A stretch of 64,000 nucleotides of DNA from Diphasiastrum complanatum (Eukaryota > Streptophyta > Lycopodiopsida > Lycopodiales > Lycopodiaceae): the NCBI GenBank assembly GCA_029204225.1, contig CM055101.1, positions 58,393,579 to 58,457,578 on the forward strand. Direction: 5' to 3'. Under the pieces are notes generated by a model. It searched no databases. It was not told the origin of the DNA and was given only the letters and a program-made list of their open reading frames with translations. Shown in pieces: positions 44,471-56,353 of the stretch. The position numbers were made by a program, and so were the translations under genes. Numbering within the stretch: the stretch's first letter is position 1; each line of letters opens with the position of its first letter.

Positions 44471-45324
44471 GACAAGTGCAGTGTGTTATTTCCTACCCTA
44501 GCCTCAATCGTAGATCCAAGCTCACAAGGATCAAGGAGATGAAGTTAGATGTCACGCGGAGGTTCGTTCTCATGAGAGCAATAGCATATTTCATAATCCA
44601 GCATGTGCACATTAACACTAAAGATCCATTAACACTAAGCATTAACACTACATCCATTAACCCTAATCCACAATGATAGAAACTCGCTCTTCTCTCTCTC
44701 CCTTTCTCTCTCACAAAAAGCATAAGAACATTCAATTCCATTAAGCATCAAATCCAACAATTAGAAAAGCATGAGAGATGGAGGAAGAAAGACAGAGAGC
44801 AAGGACATTCCTGATCCATTCCATAAGAGGGCCAACCTGCTTGTATTGAAATGAAAAGAGAACATGTAAAATGATTCGAAACTACCACTTATATAGTGGA
44901 TTGGAGGGTCTTGGCCTCAATTCCTATTGGCCAAGTTCTACCTCCCTAACTATTCAAATTTGAAAAAGAGTGGAAACTCATTCAATAATTGGAGGGAACC
45001 AATTTGAAATTGAATTTTGGTGGGAGCCCGTACTTTATTCACTAACTTGACTTTTGGGCCCTGCGACATGAAAAGTCTCGCAAAAAGGCCTAAAGTCCTT
45101 TTATTAACCTTTAACTAATCAAATAACTATGTGATCATCGGGTTGGACTTACCACGTAGGGTGCCAAATCCCTCTCACTTATTAACTAGGGTTAGGATTG
45201 CCTTGGGATCTGCAAACCCTCCAATAGTATCTCCCACCAAAACTAGTGGCGGTCTCATGACACCTCGAGAGATTATTCACTTGGGGCTCTGGTTGGCCTC
45301 TCTTCACAACTTTATCAGGTGGTA
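44471..45324. other. No recognised gene
   Basis: Short repeats of CATTAACACTA occur at about 44609-44660. The remainder shows no coding resemblance on either strand. Confidence 0.5.
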
Positions 45325-45603
45325 CTACACCTTCTCCATGAATTTTAGGTGGTCCATATTGAAATCGGACTTGTGCGACAGAAAGCACTTATTTGCACCA
45401 GCACTCCAATTTGTCCATGTCGTAAATCTAGACTCCCATGATCCTCCCAGCATCGCAGCTCGATAGTATAATCTGGCTACAGGCAATTGATCTTGAACCT
45501 TGTCAAACGCCATAGGAATATTTGAATCGAAAGCCAATGTGAGTAGGCAATCATCCCATCTAGTAGAAACGGACACCAACTTGGACAAGTTGCTTGCAAA
45601 CAT
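45325..45603 (-). pseudogene. LTR-element accessory domain (same family as 21537-21986)
   Basis: The minus frame reads NLSKLVSVSTRWDDCLLTLA, then FDSNIPMAFDKVQDQLPVAR and LYYRAAMLGGSW. The core (S/D)TRWD.C....FD...AF....DQ.P....Y.R..AM is shared with the 149-codon ORF at 21537-21986. It lies downstream, in transcription sense, of the gag at 45850-46591, separated by a degenerate stretch, so both probably belong to one minus-strand element whose pol is missing. The function is unknown. Confidence 0.55.
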
Positions 45604-45849
45604 AGTTGACTTCCTAATAGTTGGATTTGGTGAAGATGTATACTCATATGCATAAGCCTAGAGGGCTCGGTTGAAATCCACTACAATTGTCAAAATTGTA
45701 TTTCCGATATATTATGGGACAATTTGGTGTATGGATGCTGATTTGATCCATTTGTACACCCAAATATTTCCATTTATTTCGGTGCGGCATCAGGACATCT
45801 AGGAAAAATCTTAGCAATCTTTTTTGTTGCGTTGCTACTCTTAGCATGC

Positions 45850-46591
45850 ACCTCTTCCAAAGCTTTCATCTTTTCATCGAATTGAGACTGCATCTTATCC
45901 AGCTACATCTGTTGCTTTTGACCAAGTTTCTCAAACTCATTCATCATCAACTCCGTAGTAGCATTAATATTCGTGGATGCAATAATGGTGGATGTATTAG
46001 TGGTTTGTCCCGCGGTATAAGACAGCATTTTGATATTTGGTTCGTCATTAGAATCTTCATCCTCCTCTCGTATCGCATCATCCATAGCATGTTGTAAGGA
46101 AATATACTCAGTATGGCTTTTTAGCTCACGTCTAATCCTTTTAGGTAGACCTGCTAAAAACCACATAATCATGGATCGTCGTTAATTAAATCGGGATCAC
46201 ACTCAAATCTAAGTTGCTTAACCCGTTCAATATAATCTCGCACTCAATCTCTTTTTCCGATTTTAATTTTATTTAAAAGTAGGAGATGATCTTCCATAAA
46301 CTTTCTGGGTTTAAATCTTGTGATGATGGCTTGTTTAACAACTTCCCAATCCGAACGTTCTATTTTGTCTTGGTTATAAAACCAATCTTGTGCTGCTCCA
46401 GTTAAGGCCATAGGAAATAGCTTGATTTTATCTTGTGAAAAAACTTCGCCATAAACCTCACATAATTCAGAATAGATTTTGAGAAATGTGACAAGATCAG
46501 ATAACCCATTATACTTTGCTATCTCTAACCGAGGTGACCTTCTAACAATAACTGGGTTAACGTTCGTAGGACCTCCTCCTCCTTCAGCCAT
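45850..46591 (-). pseudogene. Retrotransposon gag (Retrotrans_gag type)
   Basis: ATG 46591 opens MAEGGGGPTNVNPVIVRRSP. It continues KYNGLSDLVTFLKIYSELCE, KLFPMALTGAAQDWFYN, DWEVVKQAIITRFKPRKFM and, after one stop near 46243, VRDYIERVKQLRFECDPDL. A frameshift near 46170 leads to MWFLAGLPKRIRRELKSH and an acidic tail with a coiled coil (MNEFEKLGQKQQM). The A.DWF.......W......F..RF pattern is that of plant gag proteins of the Retrotrans_gag family. No zinc knuckle, protease or RT follows, so this is a gag-only remnant. The sequence upstream (46780-47240) carries repeated GCGAAGGTTC and is probably its leader. Confidence 0.75.
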
Positions 46592-46779
46592 AATTGCAAA
46601 TTACTTCAATCAGACAATGAGATTGGATCTATATTTTTCAATCAAATCCTATCTCTAAATAAATTTGTAAAAATTCTATCACTTGACAATAATCAGAGTT
46701 TTGATTTTTTGGAAAAAGGTCTCTGATCAAGCGATCGACACTTCTAAAATCAGGATTTTTTAGAATCAATATAAAAAAT

Positions 46780-47240
46780 GTAACAGAATGTCTTAAAAAT
46801 TTGACAATGGCTAGATCTTGTAGATCAGAACCCAAAAATAGTACGGGCGACGGTTTCCTAGGCGAAGGTTCTTCACTGTTATTTTGGATAAAAAAATCAC
46901 TAATCTGGCTGTTTCTGACAAATCTGATAAAAAAAATCTTCGCCGACTTGACAATGGGTAGATATGACACAGATAAAACTAGGGTAAAACTAGCGAAGGT
47001 TCTTTATGATGAACAATAAGGTTTTTGTAGCTTGGCAAGGATTAAAATAGACTTTTTGGATTAAAAGTAGGTGAAGGTTTCGGCGAAGGTTCAACAGTAT
47101 ACTATCATTTTTATAAAAGGTGACCTTTTTTTGACAAAAATAGGTCAATATGATAACTAAATGACCTTGACTTTTCACCCCCAAGTCACTGATTATCAAA
47201 AATAGTATGTTGGACCGACTCTGACTCTAGCGAAAGTTCC
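46780..47240. repeat. Degenerate GCGAAGGTTC repeats upstream of gag
   Basis: Variants of GCGAAGGTTCTT appear near 46848, 46861, 46992, 47070, 47082 and 47229, at irregular spacing, with TTGACAATGG(C/G)TAGAT also repeated at 46801 and 46948. They lie upstream of a minus-strand gag, so they may be untranslated leader repeats. Confidence 0.5.
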
Positions 47241-50200
47241 TTTTCTCACATAATTGATATACACGTATCTAGAAGTATTATGTATACTTGAGCTACAAAA
47301 TTCTGCTGAAAAGGTCTCTAGAAGTATGTATGATTGAGCTACTATATACAGATTTCACTTTCAGCAGCTATGGCTGCCTTAGAAACGCCTGCGTCCACTT
47401 ACAGGCACGCAGGATCTGGGCGCGTGTGAGATTAGAAGGAAGATCCGAACTGAGCTATCTATCCAGCTCCCTGTGCGGCGCCGCCTCGATCGCAGACAGG
47501 CCCACCCACGGGCTTTTGCTGATGAAAAGGACGCTCCCAGCAGATAGCATAAGAATCCAGTCTGCTTGCCCGGCGCGGCTGCTGTCCCGTCAGCAGCCAA
47601 GTGAACCAACTAAGCAGCCAGTCTACTTTGGATTTGCGATCTCAGTAGCCCACCGTGATCTGAGATCTCCATTCTCGAGAGTCCACAATTTTTGTTCAAA
47701 TTTCAGTCCCTTTCAGCTCCCTTACTTCGCTCGCTCTGGGAAGTCTGTGTTGGAGTGCGGATATGCGCGCCCGTCAGACAGGACGAGCAATTGGATTCGG
47801 GTCCTGGCAGCTCGTATGTGCGAGAGCCTGCAATGCATGTTGCTATCTGCGAGAAAGGACTTCACAAAAGAGACAGAAAAAAGCCGGTCGTGGATAGCTT
47901 CTAATTGAGCATGTGTTGCATCAAAGACCAAGGTTCTAAATTGAGGAGTAGATTCAGCCTCTCAGCCTAGAGTCAGGAGTCAGGATTCCAGAGTCCGGAC
48001 AGTAGTGCGATCTAGTGCGAATCTATGGCTAAGGGAGGTTTAAACTTTGCCGAATCCTGACCTTATGGGAGTAGTTTTAAGTCTAGATTCTGGAGGATTA
48101 TGGAGAGGTAGAAACTGAAAACATGTAAAGATAACTTTTATTTGGCCAACATCGAATATTGTAAAGGGAAGCCAGTCACTGTTCTCAAAAAACTCTGTGG
48201 AATCGTACAAACCTATTGTTGAAAATGGCATCTCATCTATTGGTTTCAAAGTTTTCTGTAGTCTTTTCACATGTTAAAAATTCATTATCGTTAGTTACAG
48301 ATTCAGAATTTATGACATTTATTCTAGTATTTTATCTCTTCCACGGACGTGTCGTAAATTTTTTATAAGGTTGGCTAGAATCACTTTTACGAAACTGCAT
48401 TTAGTTGTTGTCGCTTGCAATTCCAAATCCTATCTACAATTTATAAAGCTGCAACATGTAACTTCTAACAGGGAACTTAGGTCACATATATCCAACCAAT
48501 ATCGCAGAACGGCTTTGGTTAACAAGTATTGAAGACTGGGGATGTTGATCTATTCTTAAAATTTGGATTGAAGAAAAGGTCCAATCAGCTTATTATAATC
48601 TAATTATTTTTCTCTACTTTTTAGATGAACCTGGGTTCTGCACACTGCATACTGCAGTTTTGTGATGTATATGACATATCATATCTACGCAAAGGCTGGG
48701 GATTGCGTTGTTTATCCAGGTTCGTACACCCAAACAGCCAGGGCTCACTGCACATGAGACTAGACACTAGAGATGCAGATTAGTATGTACTGTGTAATGT
48801 AGACTGGAATCTGGGTTTTGGAGCGTCTCCCTTTGTCAGGATGCAAACGTAAAATAAAGTTATGTTGCAACTTGCAACTTGAAGAAGAGTACCTAAATGA
48901 TGGACACATTGATGCGCTGGGGACTCGAGACTCGGGAGTTCGGGCCCGGGGGAGTACTAATTCGGCATTCAACAAAATCAAAATTTCCGCAGCACATTTT
49001 CAAGAGCGCCGCACCAGAAGCCAGACTCCTGTGTCCGGAGTCGGAACTAGAGACCACGTTCAAAGTTATTAAGAGACTTGTGTAAAAGGTTAGACGATCC
49101 TGTACAAATTTGTCAATGTGAACCATCATTTACTCTGGGCAATTGTCGAATTGGGGAGGGAGATAGAACTTAGAAGCAATCTCAGTAGTAGATTCTTCTG
49201 GAATCTGTACCCACACAAAGTTTTGCGGATAACCTTAGGATTGTGGATAGAGATCGTCCACGGTCCTACATATTGCCAATTTGCCATCCTTGGAACTATA
49301 GATGACTTGCATAAGTTTAACATCGTACACTGCAGTGTGCACAAGACTCGTCCAAAATGTCATATCCACAAATATATTGACTATCATACTGTGTGCTTTG
49401 TCCAGTGAATTGCGAAACTGGCACAGCTTTGAAGGACTTGTTCTATGGTGAGCGTTGAGAAGCGCATATGCGGAACCGTTCAGTGTCCATGGATAATCTG
49501 CTACAGTTTGCAAGCTTATACGCTAGACCTCAGGACCTGAGGGCCAAGGCTCAAAGTTTGTTAGGAAAGCGCAGAAGTTTGTTAAAAAGGTTGATAGTAG
49601 ATATTCCAAACCAAACAAAATCAAGCTGAATTTCTCATTATGATAATGTAGCATGGAAGAGTCGCAATATCGCTAGATTTGATAGATTAGGATATAAAAC
49701 ATAGGGTCTCATCAATTAAGAGTGGATGGATTGGCCACGTGAATGTCCTCTCGCCTGGAGACTGGAGTATGGACTCTGTAGACTGGCATTTTATGGATGC
49801 TTAAAATATCACTGTAAGGTCACAGACGCAGTGCCACTGCACGCTTCTAGAGAACAATACGATACCTAGGGAAGCGAGACTAATAATACTAGTCCGGACT
49901 CCTGAGCTACCAAGTTCTAACTATGTAGAACCTATGCTGCTACCAAGCAACCTGCTGGTACTGGTTAGTAGGTGCTTGCTCATTTCTCCTGGATCTTTAG
50001 CATCAATTATGATTTATTACTTGAAGAATAAAAGTTTAGCCGCAGTTCCCTTGGAGACAGTGCTTTAGACGAGCATTCTCGTAGCTCTAGGATTGGAATT
50101 TGGAACCTGAATCGTTTTTAGAACGACTATAAGATTTTAAATTTCTGAAAGATGACACTTGTTTTCTTTTGCAAAGAATTGTATGTATAGAATAATAAGC

Positions 50201-50405
50201 ACAATCTTCAAAAACAAATTCTCTCAAAAACGTTAATTAGAGTAAGTACAAACTACAAAAGTACGACAAACATAAACTTGCTCATACCACAAACTTTTAG
50301 CCTCTTTAAAAGTTAATCGGGGAAGATGCTACAATCTCTTGACCCAAATTTTTTGTTGTTTCTATTCAACCAAATATACTAGAGTGATAATTTAAGGCAA
50401 TGACA
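47241..50405. other. Region without recognised genes; one long but unsupported ORF
   Basis: A 206-codon + frame at 47288-47908 lies in a locally GC-rich stretch, but its composition is patchy, rival frames overlap it, and no domain is recognised. I do not call it a gene. The rest (47930-50405) is AT-rich to neutral, with no family resemblance on either strand. It ends at a CACTA-type terminus. Confidence 0.5.
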
Positions 50406-50470
50406 CACTACAAGAGGATGGGCGATTTTTAAGGCTTTTTTTTTAGCGTTTCTTTGAAAGATAATTTTTA
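50406..50470 (+). mobile_element. CACTA-type transposon terminus
   Basis: CACTACAAGAGGATGGGCGA begins at 50406 and is followed by TTTTTAAGGC and TTTTTTAGCGTTTC, the usual look of a plant CACTA 5' end. The three bases before it are ACA. The partner end may be TTTGTAGTG ending at 60739, which is also followed by ACA. The element's likely transposase remnant is at 57091-59880. Confidence 0.6.
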
Positions 50471-50524
50471 AAATGAGTCGCGGGGGAAGCGGAATGCTCG
50501 AGCCTCGGATCCGGTATTTGGCCA

Positions 50525-50590
50525 CGAAATAAGCTTACCAAATTTGAACTTGGTTTTGAAACATTTATAGAGAGGGTATTGTTGTAAAGC
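50525..50590. repeat. Copy 1 of a roughly 60-bp dispersed repeat
   Basis: AAGCTTACCAAATTTGAACT followed by TGGTTTTGAAACATTTATAGAG matches 56709-56772 in the same orientation with few differences. The two copies bracket the LTR/Copia block at 50.6-56.7 kb. Confidence 0.75.
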
Positions 50591-50767
50591 TATCTTCATA
50601 AGCTTTACTTCCGGCGCCAGCATTGTCCCCGGCGCCAACAGCGCCACTGCTGCTCCCGGCGCCGGTGCCACTGTGACCAGAATCCAGCCGACGCCAAGTT
50701 CCTATGGGTGAAAATCTTTAATCGGTTCTAGCGAAGTCTAGAGACCTCAGATCGATGTGCAATCACC

Positions 50768-51637
50768 TGTTGTAAAGCTGACTTGGGTGCACCCAGCGTG
50801 CCCTGTAAGACTCAAAGGGGTGACACTCCCTAAGGTCCCAGAGCAAGTTAGAATGTCAAGGACTGAGCCTCCGACCTGTGGTGAGCCAGTCAAGTAGTCA
50901 CAAAGTCATGAGCTAGCTCTGGAGCTCGAGTCATGGCCTAGTCAGGAAAGCAGGTTGATTCGGCCGCTTTGCCAGGCTTAATCAGCAAAATAAAAACTAA
51001 GTCCTAAAAAGCGTGCTTTACCAGAAAGCACTATGTTTCAAACCAGAGGGGGTGCGTCGAATCACAGCAGAACTATAGGGGGAGTCCGGCAGACAGAAAC
51101 TTGGGCAGCTCAACCAGCGCCAGGAATCCAGTCGCCAGGTCTCAGCTCCCTCTACCAGCACGAGCCAGGCACAATGCCCAGCACGTGTTGGTGGCCCCGA
51201 GACCGGTCAGTCTATGTATGAATGTAACCTCTTCCAAATCTAATAAAGTTGATCCTTGGGGATGATTACCATTTCGGTTTCGCCTTCGGGACTGGTCCAA
51301 GTGGAAGGACCCTTACTACAACCTTTTTGCGTCGCTGGCGCCTAAGGGTCCCTGTCATCGACATGGGGCTTGCCGCTATGCCAATTGGTCAGTTTGGCGA
51401 CCACTATGCCTTGGGTTTCATGTGTGGCTTGTCTTTGCCTTTGGTTACCTTTTGGGGACGGATTCTGAGTTGGCTTTCGGGTTGGTTGGGATTCCAGTTT
51501 TCTTAAGTCTGAATGGTTAAGCTTGTTACGATTCTGAGTTGGCTTTTACGTAAGTGCATGATGGATGAATGTTAGACTTAAGCGCGTGTTGGGGAAACCG
51601 CTCAAGTCCCAGCGCCCTTTGAGGCGCCGGCGCAACA
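50768..51637 (+). repeat. 5' LTR, 870 bp, termini TGTTG...CAACA
   Basis: The block begins TGTTGTAAAGC and ends GCGCAACA, with 5-bp perfect inverted termini. It is followed two bases later by a primer-binding site, so it is a 5' LTR. It is about 98 percent identical by eye to the LTR fragment at 1-753. AATAAA-like signals (AAATCTAATAAAGTTG near 51236) are present. No 3' LTR is seen before the window ends. Its internal region is cut off at about 52050 by an opposite-strand Copia element. Confidence 0.9.
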
Positions 51638-51639
51638 TG

Positions 51640-51652
51640 TGGTATCAGAGCC
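51640..51652 (+). other. Primer-binding site, initiator tRNA-Met type
   Basis: TGGTATCAGAGCC follows the LTR end CAACA with a 2-base spacer. Confidence 0.92.
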
Positions 51653-51728
51653 GACTAGCCGGTCAGCTACGCAAGTCTCACAGGGATGGCCACGTTTTTG
51701 GGATTTGTCAGGACAACCGTTGCGCAAG

Positions 51729-52010
51729 GTGCTGCCCACAGTGTAAGCACGGGTGCGTCCACGGTCGGGGTGGTCGGCAGAACGGGGGACTTGATGAGTC
51801 AAAGTGCTGCCCTCGAGGTGTAAGCACGGTCAGTTCTCGCGGTTCGGGCCTGGCGCTGTCTGCACGTAGGACGGATGAGGCAAAGTGCTGCCTAGGTAGG
51901 TGAAAGCACGGTCTGTACCTTGTGGGGTGCGGGGCGACATATTCGAACTGTACGGGTTAACCATTGATACAGAGATGCTGCTCGAATTCGGGTGTAAAGC
52001 ACGGGTGGTT
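51729..52010 (+). repeat. Four iterated GTGCTGCC..GTAAGCAC hairpins in the leader
   Basis: Units near 51729, 51799, 51880 and 51974 share the form AARTGCTGCC, then 8-14 bases, then GTGTAAGCACGG. GTGCT and AGCAC can pair in each, giving a short stem-loop. The spacing is about 70-95 bp. They lie just downstream of the primer-binding site, where packaging or dimerisation signals occur in LTR elements. That role is inference. Confidence 0.6.
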
Positions 52011-52049
52011 AGCTGCCGGTGCGGGATAGCTGCCGATCGTTTACTTTAT

Positions 52050-55000
52050 TTTCCTGTCCTTTCGTTACAAAGCCTTCAGGTTGATCCATGAACACTTTTT
52101 CTTCTAACTCACCATTTAGAAAAGCAGATTTCACATCCATTGGATGCAAAGGCCAACCAAAATGTGAAGCTAATAAGTAGACGTAGAGTATTCCACTTAC
52201 ACACCGGCGCAAAGGTCTTCTCATAGTCAATGCCTTCATTTTGTGCATACCCTTTGATTACCAATCTTGCTTTGTGCTTTGCTATGCTTCCATATTCATG
52301 GTACTTAATTCTGTATACCCATTTGCAACCAATGGGTTTCTTGCCAACTGGTGGTTCTGCTAAGTCCCATGTGCTATGCTTAGCAATTGACTCCATCTCT
52401 CTCCCATGGCCTTGATCCAAATGTCATCATCCTTCGCTTCACCATAAGTTGAAGGTTCTTTGCTTTGAATAATGCTGGATAACATAGCATAATTTGCTTC
52501 ATACCTTTCAGGTAGTATCTTCTCTCTTGTTGATCTTCGTAGCTCTCCCTGGTTAGATGATCCTGGAAAGTCATCTATATCGCGGCTCTCCATCAATCTC
52601 TCAAACCACTTAGGGAGCTTTCTGTCAGGTGATCGGCTTCCTGGTGAAAATGTATCCCACGGTACATCCTTCTCCTTGCGTTTGTCACCTGCAATTTCAA
52701 TCCTTCTTGCACCAAAAGGTTTGTCCCTAACTCTCTAACCTGTTTCATGAGGTTGAGTAGTAGTATCTTGAGATGTATCCTCATGTTCATCACTCGGAAG
52801 GTCAATGAATGGATCATCATCAGGTGGTATCCTCACTATACCATTTTTCCTACTGGATGTGTCTATCTTCTCAGCATCTTCGTTTTCATACATCTTGGAT
52901 TCATCAAAGATAACATCTTGGCTCATATGGATTTTGTTTTCGACTGGATCAAAACATCTATAGCCCTTCACGCGATCATCATATCCTAGGAATATGCACT
53001 TGATAGCTTTTACATCAAGTTTACGTCTTTCTTCCTTAGGAATATGTACAAAGGCCTTACATCCAAAGATTCGCAAGTGGTTCACCTTTGGCTTCTTCTT
53101 TGTGAATGCTTCCTCAGGTGTTATTTTTGGTGTGGCAATGGTAGGACTTCTATTTTGAAGATAGACTGCCGTGCTACATGCTTCTGACCAAAAAACTTTT
53201 GGTAATTTCATCTCAGCTAGCATAGATCTGGCACTTTCCACAATTGTACGATTTTTGCGCTCAACTACACCATTGAGAGCAGGAGTATGAGCTTGCGTAA
53301 ATTGTCTTTTAATCCCACATTGATCACAAAGATCATTGAAGTCATTAGACTTATACTCACCTCCACTATCTGAGCTTAGGACTTTGAACTTCTTACCTGT
53401 CTGATTTTCGACCAAGTTTTTGAAGTTCTTGAAGTTATCAAAAGCATCTGATTTCTTCTTCAAGAAGTAGATCCACGTCTTACGTGACATATCATCAATA
53501 AAGGTCATGAAATAGAAGGCTTTTCCTAGGGACATGGTCCTCATGGGCCCGCATAAATCTGTGTGGATTAAATCCAGGATGTTCTTTGCTCTTGCAACAC
53601 CCTCTTTATTGAACTTCTCTCGATGCTGCTTCCCATATATACAATATTCGCACATCGATTTCAAGTGATCTTCTATTGTAGGCAGTCCTGTTACCATCTC
53701 CAATTTTCTCATCAAACTGAGGCTTCCCAAGTTCAAGTGACCAAGCCTCTTGTGCCACAACTCAGTTTGCGAAGGAACGGATGATACAAGTCCATGTTGC
53801 CCCTTGATTGTAGCATTCAACCTGTACAATTTTGTATTGGGCTCTCTTACTCCATTCGCAATAACTTTGAACTTTTGGTTCGCATCCTTCACAAAGCAAC
53901 GATCATGGGCGAATTCTACTTTCAACGTTTGATCAGTAATGACTCCAACAGAAAGTAGATTTTTCTTCAAACCTGGTATGTAAAGTACCTCCCTGATCAT
54001 CCTGCTTTTGCCATCAGGCAGTTGGATTGAAACTGTGCCTATCCCCTTGATCATGCACACTTCACCATTTGCTTGTGAAACAGATGTCCCATTATCCAAT
54101 GCCTTCAAACTACTGAACCAGTTCTTGTTACCTGTCATGTGTCTTGTGGCTCCTGAGTCAACATACCATGCTTAATCATCTTGATTAGATGACAATGCAG
54201 ATATGAAGATGCTAGAGTCTTCAATCTCACCTTCATCGACAAGGTTACCTGCTTGTTTTGGTTTTCCCTTGTCTTGTTCCGCCAGGAATTTGCGACATTC
54301 ACTCTTCCAGTGGCCCTTTTTAGCACAATGGAAGCACTTGCCTTTCTTTTTAGTTTTACTAGAAGATCTCTCATCCTCTTGAGACTTGGCAAATTGCTGT
54401 TTAGTCTTCTTCTTGCCTTTGCCTTTGCCTTGTTTTTGGCAGGTTGCAAGTGCCTGATCATCAGTATTTTGACGTCTAGCTTTTACCATTTCTCGTCGTT
54501 GCTCTTCCTGCATCAAGATTCTTGTGAGCTCGTCAAAGCTTGGCAATCTTTCTCTTGATGCTATTCCGCTCACAAATCTGATAGGGTTCTGCAATGCCGC
54601 ATAATGCATTATGCACCAGCTCCACATCACGTATGCGCTCTCCAATAGAATGCAGTTCATCTCTCATTGTCTTGATTCTGGTCATGTACATCTGAATGTG
54701 CTCTCCTTGTTCCATGCGGGCACTATTCAACTTTGACTTCAAAAATATGATTCTTGACGGATTTGATGTCTTGAACTGCTCCTTTAGCACATCCCATGCC
54801 TGTCTGGGTGTAATAGCATCACAAATGTGGGTAATGATGTGATCTTTCACTGACAAATTAATGAAGGTCAAAGCTTTCCTCATCTTTTTGTCGAACACTT
54901 TGATGTCTGCTTCATTTGGCGGCCTTCTCTCATCACCTGTGACGACTTCCTACACATCTTTCTCCATCAGTATGTTTTTCATTTTGAATTTCCACACTGC

Positions 55001-55062
55001 ATAGTTAGAAATCCCGTCCAATTTGCTACTTTCACTCAAAATGGACTCTCCCATGTTTGCCA
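52050..55062 (-). pseudogene. Copia polyprotein, best preserved copy (gag-PR-IN-partial RT)
   Basis: The start is ATGGCAAACATGGGAGAG near 55062, with NYAVWKFKMKNILMEKDV; a stop (TAG) follows shortly. Gag runs to the zinc knuckle CFHCAKKGHWKSEC near 54330. Protease has AWYVDSGATRHMTGN near 54160, preceded by one stop. The 467-codon frame 52735-54138 then carries the pre-integrase finger (LWHKRLGHLN...MCEYCIYGKQ). It also has all three integrase acidic residues in place (HTDLCGP, SSDSGGEY, NGVVERKNRT), and FGCKAFVHIP. RT reads STWDLAEPPVG, GCKWVYRIKYHEYGSIAKHK and FLNGELEEKVFMDQPEGF, then ends near 52055 before YVDD. RNase H and the 3' LTR are missing. The integrase region looks young. Truncation coincides with the junction to the + strand LTR element. 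Confidence 0.92.
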
Positions 55063-56340
55063 TCGCAAAACTGCTTAAAACTTTTGCCTTAGGCTAAGAA
55101 CAGTATATCGAGGCCAACAGTCATGTCAGAAGTTGAAAATAATGACCTACACCTTTTTTCTTACCAGGCCACTCGCCGCTTTTCCACCAATTTGAAAGCC
55201 AAATCGGCGTCGCCTTCCGAAATGCACTTAGTCGTCAACTCCCAACAACGCGCCCAGTGGAATGGTGAAACTACTTCTGGCATACTTCGAACACTTTCTC
55301 CGCTGCAACCGCTCCGTTTTGTTGTACCGTACTTGCAGGTACACTCCGGGTGCCCTTCGTTTGGAGGTTATAGCCTTTCGCTTGGGTCAAAACGGGCAAA
55401 GGACCCAAAAATAGGGACTTTTCTAGCTTTTGAACTATTTCTTCACTTTGAGAAAACTTCACTTCTCAACTTCAGTATGAAAATTTTTAATGAAGTTGAA
55501 GGCCAGAATGCACTTCAATTCTTCAGGACCCTGTTTAAAGCTCATCCAATGGCTGAACCAAATCTTGTGGTTCACATTTCTCTCCCATCACAGATGTTGG
55601 ACCGTTGATTCATTTGACACCTCATCCACAGGTTCAAAGTACATCTGGGCATCGAACTAAACTCTTGAAGACGCTATGGTCTTCGATACAGTAAGCTGAG
55701 TGTTGCGTTGGGCGCGCGAACAGCCCGCGACTTCCCTGCCTGCGGCCGCGCCTTCCTTCCCTGAAAAATGTTGGATCAAGCTCTTCTGTAGATCGTTTTG
55801 AACACGATCTGAGGCCTGGAGCAGGGTCGCCCTACTGAATCCATGACTGTAGAGTGTTCAGTCAGGAAATTCCGTGGAGAAATGGTGATTTTAGCTCAAC
55901 TTGACAAAGTGGCTTTTTCACCTTTTTACCGCAGATCTGCTAGGTTAACTGTCTGGAGACAAATCTCTGACACAAACCTCAGAATCTCTCCATGGCTCAT
56001 TGACAATGTGATTAGCTTCCTTCTTGTCCTTACGGCATCCAAAACGGTGCACAAACAGCGAAGAAATCACCTGTTATGTATAAAAACCGTAACCCCAAGT
56101 CCGGTTTCAATTTTCAGCTGGCTTCGACATTGTCAATTTTTCACCAAATTTTTCCATGTCTGATGCTATGCACAGGCTAATAATCTTTCTGCTGAGCTTA
56201 CCAAGCCTCTATAAATTAGAAACCGTGCACCAGTGCTTCTCTTTCCGTCTTCAACCCGCCGTAAAACCCCGAACTCTCAGAAGACAATTCTCCCGAAGCT
56301 CTCTTCAACGGCGACACTATATTGTGTACACTCCCTGTAC
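55063..56340 (-). other. Leader of the minus-strand Copia
   Basis: About 1.28 kb separates the primer-binding site from the gag start. No coding sequence is recognised, although a + strand frame of 161 codons (55123-55608) exists by chance. TTTTTAATGAAGTTGAAGGC near 55478 and surrounding bases resemble the leader of the LARD-like element at 31589-31640, which links the two families. Confidence 0.6.
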
Positions 56341-56353
56341 GGCTTTGATACCA
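56341..56353 (-). other. Primer-binding site, tRNA-Met type with one mismatch
   Basis: On the minus strand TGGTATCAAAGCC lies at the inner edge of the right-hand LTR. One base differs from the common TGGTATCAGAGCC. Confidence 0.8.

Noticed and set aside
47288-47908. 206-codon + frame
   Set aside because: No recognisable domain, competing frames on both strands, and patchy composition. Kept only as an unsupported ORF in the region entry.
48700-48740. Possible tRNA-derived SINE (GGTTCGTACACCC resembles a B box)
   Set aside because: No A box at the right distance and no A-tail or target duplication.
55123-55608. 161-codon + frame
   Set aside because: It lies antisense in the leader of the minus-strand Copia, and related leader sequence occurs in the non-coding LARD-like element. 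Probably fortuitous.
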